A stretch of DNA of 5,024 nt from Chitinophagaceae bacterium (GTDB lineage Bacteria; Bacteroidota; Bacteroidia; Chitinophagales; Chitinophagaceae), in assembly GCA_025455205.1 (NCBI GenBank), contig JALOMZ010000187.1, positions 1-5,024 on the forward strand, read 5' to 3'. This document shows, piece by piece, positions 1-4,948 of this stretch. The first letter of the stretch is position 1. Each line of letters opens with the position of its first letter. Position numbers and translations under genes: made by a program. Below the pieces are notes generated by a model that ran no database searches, was not told where the DNA came from, and saw only the letters and a program-made list of their open reading frames with translations.

Positions 1-1523
1 CGGTCGAGGAATTTGAAGTCTACCAGGTGCAGGGTGTTTGACTCCTGGATACGGATCCATTGTTTGTGTTTCATGACCCACTCCATGCGCTTGCTGGGGA
101 AGCCCTTGGTGAGGTAAGCAGCCATCATGGGATGCACCATCACCGTAAGGCTCTTGTGCCCGTGGTTGAGCAGGTAATCGAGATTCTTGCGGATCTCGTC
201 TTCCAGCACCAGGGTGCTCGATATTTTGCCGGAGCCGCCGCAGGTGGGGCAGGCCTCATCGGTTTTGATATCTATCTCCGGCTTCATCCGCTGCCGCGTA
301 ATCTGCATCAGGCCAAACTTGCTGATGGGCAGAATGCTGTGGCGTGCCCGGTCGGTGCGCATGAAGCCTTCCATGGCCTCATACAATTTCTTCTTGTTAT
401 CGGGCAGCTTCATGTCAATGAAGTCTACCACAATAATGCCGCCCAGGTCGCGCAGGCGCAACTGGCGGGCAATTTCCTCGGCTGCTTCCAGGTTGGTCTG
501 CAGGCTGTTCTCTTCCTGGTTGCTGCTGCTGCTTTTGTAACCGCTGTTCACGTCAATCACGTGCAACGCTTCAGTAGCCTCAATGATGAGGTAGGCTCCG
601 CTGGGCAGGCTTACCGTTTTACCGAAAGCAGCTTTCACCTGGCGTGTAACACCAAAACTGTCGAACACGGGAGCTCCGTTCTGGTAGTAGCTTACAATAT
701 CTGCCTTGTCGGGGGCAATGCGCAGCAGGTACTGCCGCGTATCGTTGTAAATATTTTTGTCGTTGACAACAATGCGGTTGAAATCGGCATTCAGCAGGTC
801 GCGCAGGATGGAAGTGGTCTTATCCTGCTCGCTCAGAATCTTGGACGGAACGGATGCGCCCTTGAGATTCTGCTGGATCTGCTGCCACTTGGCCACCAGC
901 TGGTTCAGGTCGTCGTGCAGTTCGGCTGTATTCTTCCCTTCGGCGGCTGTACGTACAATAACGCCAAAGTTCCTGGGTTTGATAGACTCTATAATCTTCT
1001 GCAGCCGGCGTCTTTCGTCGCTGGTATGGATCTTCTTGGAAACCGCCACAATGTCGTTGAAAGGCGTGAGTACCACAAACCGGCCAGGCAGTGATATCTC
1101 GCAACTGAGGCGTGGCCCCTTGGCGGCAATCGGCTCCTTGAGGATCTGCACCAGGATATTGGGCCTGCCGCCCAGCACCTCGGTGATCTTACCTGTTTTC
1201 ACAATTTCGGGCTCCACCTGAAAGCGGCCGAAATCATATAACTGATCGCTCTTCCACTCATGGCAGATCTGGGTGAGTTTCAGCAGGCTTTTGGCATAGG
1301 GACTCAGGTCTGTATAATGCAGGAAAGCATCTTTCTCAAAGCCAACATCTACAAATGCCGCATTCAGTCCCGGCATCAGTTTCTTCACCTTGCCGAGATA
1401 CAAATCGCCCACCCCAAATGGGTTTTCGGCGTTTTCCTTATGTAGTTCAACGAGTTTTTTATTCTCCAGTAATGCAATTTCCACCCCCTGAGGCGCTGCA
1501 TTAATAATCAGTTCCTTGTTCAC
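1..1523 (-). CDS. rng: Ribonuclease G/E family endoribonuclease (3' end cut off by the window)
   Basis: This is a single-strand-specific, 5'-end-sensing endoribonuclease of the RNase E/G family, cytoplasmic, expected to process rRNA precursors and start mRNA decay. Reading the minus strand gives 507 uninterrupted codons to the window edge. RNase G proteins are about 490-530 aa, so only a short C-terminal piece is missing. The N-terminus (NKELIINAAPQGVEIALLE) is typical of the family. An S1-like RNA-binding region follows at about residues 35-125 (GDLYLGKV, AAFVDVG). The catalytic metal-binding aspartates are D324 in IDVNSG and D367 in VVDFIDM, 43 residues apart as in E. coli RNase E (D303/D346). 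The Zn-link motif CPTC is at C425/C428. The start is a GTG at 1523: it begins the conserved N-terminus, has GGAGAAGG just upstream, and no better in-frame start lies in the 178-nt gap. There is no long non-catalytic C-terminal scaffold as far as visible, so RNase G-like is preferred to RNase E. Confidence 0.95.
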   Translation of the reverse strand, partial: MNKELIINAAPQGVEIALLENKKLVELHKENAENPFGVGDLYLGKVKKLMPGLNAAFVDVGFEKDAFLHYTDLSPYAKSLLKLTQICHEWKSDQLYDFGRFQVEPEIVKTGKITEVLGGRPNILVQILKEPIAAKGPRLSCEISLPGRFVVLTPFNDIVAVSKKIHTSDERRRLQKIIESIKPRNFGVIVRTAAEGKNTAELHDDLNQLVAKWQQIQQNLKGASVPSKILSEQDKTTSILRDLLNADFNRIVVNDKNIYNDTRQYLLRIAPDKADIVSYYQNGAPVFDSFGVTRQVKAAFGKTVSLPSGAYLIIEATEALHVIDVNSGYKSSSSNQEENSLQTNLEAAEEIARQLRLRDLGGIIVVDFIDMKLPDNKKKLYEAMEGFMRTDRARHSILPISKFGLMQITRQRMKPEIDIKTDEACPTCGGSGKISSTLVLEDEIRKNLDYLLNHGHKSLTVMVHPMMAAYLTKGFPSKRMEWVMKHKQWIRIQESNTLHLVDFKFLD

Positions 1524-1527
1524 AAAA

Positions 1528-1535
1528 CCTTCTCC
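1528..1535 (-). promoter_or_regulatory. Shine-Dalgarno sequence of rng
   Basis: The minus strand reads GGAGAAGG followed by TTTT and the GTG start codon, so the GGAG core sits 8 nt from the start. This supports GTG at 1523 as the real start. It is notable because most Bacteroidetes genes lack a Shine-Dalgarno sequence. Confidence 0.5.
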
Positions 1536-1653
1536 ATTTGTGTAATGACATGATGAGATAGTGGCTTGTACACCACCTGCCCTTTGCTGTTTTGGGGGAT
1601 AATATGCACGGGGGGATTTGAGGCAGGCAACGGCGAACCATTTATAAACCAGA

Positions 1654-1681
1654 TTACCTGCCAGCATTCACTGGCAGGTAA
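1654..1681 (-). terminator. Perfect 11-bp stem-loop between the mini-protein gene and rng (weak terminator or rng leader element)
   Basis: TTACCTGCCAG (1654-1664) and CTGGCAGGTAA (1671-1681) are exact inverted repeats around a 6-nt loop, CATTCA. It starts about 20 nt after the stop codon of the 31-aa gene in the direction of transcription, where a terminator or a 3'-end stabilising hairpin would sit. No clear T-run follows on the minus strand (TCTGGTTTATAAATGG), so strong intrinsic termination is doubtful. It may instead be part of the rng 5' leader, because both arms have further partial complements nearer the RNase start (1621-1629 and 1575-1582). Confidence 0.45.
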
Positions 1682-1701
1682 CCGGACAGAAAAAGCAACA
1701 A

Positions 1702-1797
1702 TTACTTGTTCTTCTTCTTATGACGATTTTTCCTCAGACGCTTTTTGCGTTTGTGGGTAGCAATCTTATGACGCTTTCTTTTTTTACCGCAAGGCAT
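1702..1797 (-). CDS. 31-aa highly basic AURKAIP1/COX24-type protein (bS22-like, probable ribosome-associated mini-protein)
   Basis: The ORF starts at an ATG (MPCGKKRKRHKIATHKR...) and ends NKHH-free in ...RHKKKNK. Twenty-one of the 31 residues are K, R or H, and there is a single Cys at position 3. The pattern KKRxR-K..THKRKKRLRKNRHKKK resembles the short AURKAIP1/COX24 C-terminal domain seen in actinobacterial bS22 and in mitochondrial mRNA-processing or ribosomal proteins. I recall near-identical tiny proteins throughout Bacteroidetes, often left as hypothetical. The likely role is binding rRNA in the ribosome; this is inferred from composition and family resemblance. The stop codon of the upstream TPR gene lies 28 nt away, so the two are probably co-transcribed. 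The leader is very A/T-rich (TTAAAAATTTTTAA palindrome at 1801-1814) without a Shine-Dalgarno sequence, usual for this phylum. It could also be compared with bTHX or bL38. Confidence 0.85.
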   Translation of the reverse strand: MPCGKKRKRHKIATHKRKKRLRKNRHKKKNK

Positions 1798-1825
1798 AGT
1801 TTAAAAATTTTTAATTCAATAAAGC

Positions 1826-2695
1826 TTATTTCTTTTTGCCGGCTTCAGCAGTTTTAAGCTGCTCAATTCTTTTCAGAATTTCGGATTTCATTTCCGGCAC
1901 ATCCACTGTTTTCACTATTTGCTGGTAGCGTGCTATGGCACTGGTATAATTACCGGCCAGTTCGTACGCTTCCGCCAGTTTGAAAAGAACTTCCACGTTA
2001 CCGGGCTGGGCATCGGCCACTTTTTCAAAGCGGCTGGCTGCCTTGTCGTATTGCCCGGAGGCCATACCGCCCACCCCCAGCATATACTGGGCAAAGAGGT
2101 TGGTAGAATCCTTCTCGGCCACTCCCCGCACTTTCAGGATACCTGCCATGGGCCCTTCATCGCTGGTGGCGCCATAAATAATACAACCGCCCAGGCCTAC
2201 GATGCTGGAATCATTGGCATTGTTGAGGGTGAGTGCCTTTTCAAAAAGCTGTTTGCCCCGGTTGGCGAGCCAAACCTGTTCCTGTGTGTTGTGTGCATAG
2301 GGAAGGTACCCTAAAATGGAATGGGCGGCAAAGGTGAGACTTTTTTCGGTATTATCCAATTCAGAGCGGGCTGCAGCATAATAGAAATGCAGCACCGGAT
2401 TGGGTACGCTGTCTTTCCAGAACGCAGCCAGCTGGTCGTATGCCTTCTTTTGCTGTTCCAGCACATCGCCGCGTTTCACGCTGCCTTCCAGGGATGTGAT
2501 ATACTGCTGCCGGCCGGGGCTGAGGTTGGCGAAGGCTCCCTGCCTCAGCTTGTCGAGGTCAAGCTGGGCTTCCGCAGCGGCAGCCGGCTTTGCGGCACCG
2601 TTTCCTTTCTTTGGACCAACGGTTTCCCCAAAAAAATAAAGCCCTGCGGTGACTGCAAGGGCTATGACAATCAATATTTTCTGCGACTTGTTCAT
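1826..2695 (-). CDS. Membrane-anchored tetratricopeptide repeat (TPR) protein of unknown function
   Basis: The protein has 289 residues from the ATG at 2695. It opens with MNKSQ and a hydrophobic segment (about residues 6-23, ILIVIALAVTAGLYFFG), best read as a signal anchor because no lipobox or signal-peptidase site is evident. A flexible Gly/Ala/Lys-rich linker follows (about 28-44). The rest is helical. The clearest TPR units are near residues 200-233 (core GQYDKAASRFEKVADAQPGN) and 234-267 (core GNYTSAIARYQQIV), with a more degenerate unit near 131-160. The C-terminus is Lys-rich. TPR repeats mediate protein-protein contacts, so a scaffold or assembly role facing the periplasm or the cytoplasmic side is possible, but no partner can be named. 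A TTG at 2731 would add 12 residues in frame. The ATG is preferred because it starts directly at the anchor and has GGAGG 10 nt upstream. The gene lies 52 nt after the HU gene and 28 nt before the mini-protein gene, which suggests one transcription unit. Confidence 0.88.
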   Translation of the reverse strand: MNKSQKILIVIALAVTAGLYFFGETVGPKKGNGAAKPAAAAEAQLDLDKLRQGAFANLSPGRQQYITSLEGSVKRGDVLEQQKKAYDQLAAFWKDSVPNPVLHFYYAAARSELDNTEKSLTFAAHSILGYLPYAHNTQEQVWLANRGKQLFEKALTLNNANDSSIVGLGGCIIYGATSDEGPMAGILKVRGVAEKDSTNLFAQYMLGVGGMASGQYDKAASRFEKVADAQPGNVEVLFKLAEAYELAGNYTSAIARYQQIVKTVDVPEMKSEILKRIEQLKTAEAGKKK

Positions 2696-2697
2696 GG

Positions 2698-2729
2698 GCC
2701 CGGAACCTCCCGTATTGGCGGGAGTGGGC
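2698..2729 (-). promoter_or_regulatory. Stem-loop covering the Shine-Dalgarno sequence of the TPR gene
   Basis: CTCCCG (2707-2712) and CGGGAG (2719-2724) are inverted repeats around a 6-nt loop. An outer GCCC/GGGC pair (2698-2701 with 2726-2729) can add four base pairs across an asymmetric internal loop. On the minus-strand transcript the 3' arm contains most of the GGAGG (2710-2706) that would act as ribosome binding site for the ATG at 2695. The fold could lower initiation of the TPR gene relative to HU or weakly pause transcription. This is a structural inference only. Confidence 0.3.
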
Positions 2730-2747
2730 AAAGGTAACGGGCCAGCC

Positions 2748-3053
2748 TTATTCCTGCGGGGCTATTTTGCCGCTGGTCTTAGTTTTAACTTCTGCAATAA
2801 ACTCCTTGGAAGGCTTGAATGCCGGGATGTAGTGCTCCGGGATTTCCACGGCTACATTTCGTTTAATGTTCCGGCCAATTTTTGCAGCCCTTTTCTTCGT
2901 AATAAAGCTGCCAAATCCGCGGATATAGATATTTTCACCCTGCGCCAGGCTGTCTTTAACCTCCTTGAACATGGTTTCCAGGGTAACGAGTACGTCCACT
3001 TTGGGAATGCCTGTCTTCTCGGCTATCTGGTTAATCAGGTCTGATTTTCGCAT
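2748..3053 (-). CDS. HU/IHF-family nucleoid DNA-binding protein
   Basis: This 101-residue protein belongs to the bacterial HU/IHF family, small dimeric proteins that bind and bend DNA in the nucleoid. The N-terminal helices (MRKSDLINQIAEKTGIPKVD...) are followed by the family signature from about residue 46 (GFGSFITKKRAAKIGRN) and the conserved end of the arm region, IPAFKPSKEF (76-85). The length is about ten residues above the usual 90 because of a short Lys/Thr tail (TKTSGKIAPQE). The proline that canonical HU has at the beta-arm tip (GRNP) is replaced: the sequence here is GRNIKRN, a form I recall as usual for Bacteroidetes homologues, often annotated as IHF beta. Homo- or heterodimerisation cannot be told from sequence. 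The gene is first in the minus-strand series and diverges from mutY across 129 bp. It has no Shine-Dalgarno sequence and starts after a T-run. Confidence 0.95.
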   Translation of the reverse strand: MRKSDLINQIAEKTGIPKVDVLVTLETMFKEVKDSLAQGENIYIRGFGSFITKKRAAKIGRNIKRNVAVEIPEHYIPAFKPSKEFIAEVKTKTSGKIAPQE

Positions 3054-3083
3054 AAAAAACGGGGGTTCGGTTGCTTGCTTCTA

Positions 3084-3113
3084 CAAAATAAGTGATGAAA
3101 ACGTGATTTGCAA
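3084..3113 (-). promoter_or_regulatory. Candidate Bacteroidetes-type promoter of the HU-TPR-rng series
   Basis: On the minus strand a TTG (3113-3111) is followed, after 20 nt, by TATTTTG (3090-3084). This resembles the Bacteroidetes primary sigma consensus (TTG near -33 and TAnnTTTG near -7), although the -7 box is one base shorter than the consensus. Transcription would begin about 25 nt before the HU ATG, giving a short leader. The call rests on consensus similarity only. Confidence 0.35.
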
Positions 3114-3170
3114 TGATTCCTTCCGTTTTTTGTAAAGATTTCATTATCAAAGGCAAAGGAAGCATTTGAC

Positions 3171-3175
3171 AGGAG
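3171..3175 (+). promoter_or_regulatory. Shine-Dalgarno sequence of mutY
   Basis: AGGAG lies 7 nt before the ATG at 3183 and decides the start: it supports a MutY with an N-terminal extension rather than initiation at the internal Met34, which would remove the start of the catalytic domain. Confidence 0.5.
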
Positions 3176-3182
3176 CAGAAAG

Positions 3183-4328
3183 ATGAAGCCCGGTACCCCG
3201 AAAAACACCCCCGAAAAAGCCGCGGTCACCACCCGGCCGGCCGGTCCGTCGCGGTTGGCCCGCCAGTTCCAAACCGCGCTTATGGAATGGCACCGCACCG
3301 AAAACAACCGGCAGATGCCCTGGAAGGGAGAGAAAGATCCGTACCGCATCTGGCTCAGCGAGATCATTTTGCAGCAAACCCGGGTGGAGCAGGGCTGGGC
3401 CTACTACCTCCGGTTCATTGAGCAATTCCCCACCGTGGAAGCCCTGGCTCAGGCCCCGGACAATGAAGTGTTCAAGCTCTGGGAAGGCCTGGGCTACTAC
3501 AGCCGCTGCCGCAACCTGCTGGCGGCCGCCCGCAGCATTGTATCGCAATGGCAGGGGCAGTTTCCCCGGCAATACCCCGACATCCTGGCCCTCAAAGGAG
3601 TGGGACCCTATACCGCCGCTGCCATTGCCAGCTTTGCCTTTTGCCTGCCCCATGCCGTGGTGGACGGTAATGTGGTGCGCATACTCGCCCGCTATTTTGG
3701 CATCCGGGAGGCTTTCGATACGAGCGCCGGCAAGAAGCGGTTCATGGAACTGGCCCAGCAGCTGCTGCACCTGCCAGATCCCGGCGCCTACAACCAGGCC
3801 ATCATGGACTTTGGCGCCACCGTGTGCAAACCGGCCGCTCCGGCCTGCAACCAGTGCCCGCTTCGCAGCGCCTGCGTGGCTGTTCGTGAAAACGCCGTGG
3901 ACCAATACCCTGCGAAAGAGAAGAAACTGGTGCGGAAAACGCGGTGGTTTTGCTACCTCATCATCTCCGGAAAGCAGGGCACCCTGGTGCGCAGGCGGGA
4001 AACAAAAGACATCTGGCAGGGCCTGCACGAATTTGTACTGCTGGAAGACCGGGACGCCTTTGAATGGAGTAACAGCCAGCTGGAGCAGTGGATGCATCAG
4101 CACCTGGGCCTAAGGGCAACAGTAGTTTCCCGGTCGGCTCCCGCCTCGCAGCAACTCACCCATCAAACCGTACATGCCCGCTTCATTCAGGCCGGCACCA
4201 AAAATGCAGCACCGCCCGAAGGGTACCATTGGGCATCAGACGCCCAGATCAGCACCATGGCATTTCCCCGGATCATCCGCCACTTCCTGCAGCAGGATCA
4301 GGAACCCATGCAGACTTCCCTTTTCTGA
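3183..4328 (+). CDS. mutY: A/G-specific adenine DNA glycosylase MutY
   Basis: MutY removes adenine mispaired with 8-oxoguanine, the GO base-excision repair step that prevents G:C to T:A changes. The 381 residues carry all expected parts. After a Pro/Lys-rich N-terminal extension (1-25) comes the HhH-GPD glycosylase domain: PWKGEKDPYRIWLSE with catalytic Glu60 in SEIILQQTRV, the helix-hairpin-helix LKGVGPYTAAAIASFAF (137-153), and catalytic Asp161 in VVDGNVVRILAR. The [4Fe-4S] loop is C215-X6-C222-X2-C225-X5-C231, the exact MutY spacing. A C-terminal NUDIX-like 8-oxoG-recognition domain follows (about 253-366). Its recognition loop reads LTH (325-327) where the FSH/LSH type motif is usual. The length is slightly above E. 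coli MutY (350 aa), mostly from the N-terminal extension. The gene diverges from the HU series and is followed 80 bp later by ssb, an order I recall as common in Bacteroidetes. By eye it is more GC-rich than the minus-strand genes. EndoIII is excluded by the C-terminal domain. Confidence 0.97.
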   Translation: MKPGTPKNTPEKAAVTTRPAGPSRLARQFQTALMEWHRTENNRQMPWKGEKDPYRIWLSEIILQQTRVEQGWAYYLRFIEQFPTVEALAQAPDNEVFKLWEGLGYYSRCRNLLAAARSIVSQWQGQFPRQYPDILALKGVGPYTAAAIASFAFCLPHAVVDGNVVRILARYFGIREAFDTSAGKKRFMELAQQLLHLPDPGAYNQAIMDFGATVCKPAAPACNQCPLRSACVAVRENAVDQYPAKEKKLVRKTRWFCYLIISGKQGTLVRRRETKDIWQGLHEFVLLEDRDAFEWSNSQLEQWMHQHLGLRATVVSRSAPASQQLTHQTVHARFIQAGTKNAAPPEGYHWASDAQISTMAFPRIIRHFLQQDQEPMQTSLF

Positions 4329-4342
4329 ACCCTGGCGCCCGA

Positions 4343-4372
4343 TTGGCAATCCGTTAAAAACAGCTAATTTTA
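4343..4372 (+). promoter_or_regulatory. Candidate Bacteroidetes-type promoter of ssb
   Basis: TTG (4343-4345) is followed after 19 nt by TAATTTTA (4365-4372), which matches TAnnTTTG at all but the last base. Transcription would start near 4379, about 30 nt before the ssb ATG. It lies in the 80-bp gap after mutY, so ssb could be transcribed independently of mutY. The call rests on consensus similarity only. Confidence 0.4.
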
Positions 4373-4408
4373 ATAGGAAATCCAACCCTACAGGAAAAAT
4401 CAATTTCT

Positions 4409-4852
4409 ATGAGAGGCGTCAATAAGGTCGTGCTGATCGGGAATCTGGGCAAAGACCCGGATGTACAATACCTCGAGGGCAATATTGCCGTGGCGAAATT
4501 CTCACTGGCCACAACAGAAACGTATAAGGACCGCACCGGCAAGCTGGTGAGCCAAACGGAATGGCATATGGTGGTGCTCTGGCGCGGCCTGGCCGAACTG
4601 GCCCAGAAATACCTGCACAAAGGCAGCCTGGTGTATATTGAAGGCCGCCTGAAAACCCGCACCTGGGATGATAAAGAGGGCAATAAGAAGTTTGCCACCG
4701 AGATCATTGGCGAAAACATGATTATGCTCGACAAACGCGGCGAAGGGGGCATGGGCCACCATGGACCGGAAGGCTCACAGGAAGGACTGGAAGGCTTCAC
4801 CAACAGTGATATTCCGCCCGCCGGCGACGGATCTGAGAACCTCCCCTTCTGA
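4409..4852 (+). CDS. ssb: Single-stranded DNA-binding protein SSB
   Basis: SSB coats single-stranded DNA during replication, recombination and repair and recruits partner enzymes through its C-terminal tip. The 147-residue protein has a full OB fold (about 1-109) starting MRGVNKVVLIGNLGKDPDVQ. The ssDNA-stacking aromatics match E. coli: W52 in TEWHMVVLW and W86 in GRLKTRTWDD, and the motif YLHKGSLVYIEGRL is present. A short Gly/Glu/His-containing linker (about 111-138) leads to the tip GSENLPF. That tip ends in the usual LPF but has only one acidic residue among its last six, against several Asp in classical DDDIPF tips. The chain is shorter than E. coli SSB (178 aa) because of the linker. 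The ATG at 4409 is the family's start; only a weak AGGA 13 nt upstream is present. As a neighbour of mutY it is probably the chromosomal replicative SSB. Confidence 0.97.
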   Translation: MRGVNKVVLIGNLGKDPDVQYLEGNIAVAKFSLATTETYKDRTGKLVSQTEWHMVVLWRGLAELAQKYLHKGSLVYIEGRLKTRTWDDKEGNKKFATEIIGENMIMLDKRGEGGMGHHGPEGSQEGLEGFTNSDIPPAGDGSENLPF

Positions 4853-4948
4853 CAGCCCAACCCATATACTGCATTCTGCGGTTTTGCCTGTTTCTTTGCA
4901 GCAAGAGAACAGCCGCGCCAACTTATTGACTCACCAATCTGAAAACAC

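Noticed and set aside
60..1094. Long plus-strand ORF of 344 aa opposite the RNase gene
   Set aside because: It is antisense to rng, whose conserved catalytic motifs are unmistakable. The predicted protein shows no recognisable domain and arises from codon bias of the minus-strand gene.
1561..1576. Imperfect palindrome GTGGCTTGTACACCAC as an operator site
   Set aside because: Only four outer base pairs match, with mismatches inside. No related copy is seen elsewhere in the window.
1591..1618. G-runs (GGGGG and GGGGGG) on the plus strand as a G-quadruplex
   Set aside because: There are only two runs, whereas an intramolecular quadruplex needs four. The transcript of this region is the C-rich strand.
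2696..2731. Upstream TTG start adding 12 residues to the TPR protein
   Set aside because: The extension is a Pro/Gly-rich stretch before the membrane anchor, lies over a hairpin, and the ATG at 2695 has its own GGAGG.
3147..4103. 318-aa minus-strand ORF opposite mutY
   Set aside because: It is a shadow of mutY in GC-rich sequence and would cover the HU-mutY control region. The mutY frame carries all catalytic and iron-sulfur residues.
4853..4948. Terminator or promoter in the gap between ssb and the next gene
   Set aside because: No stem longer than about 4 bp and no T-run was found. TTTCTTTG resembles a -7 box but has no TTG at the right distance.
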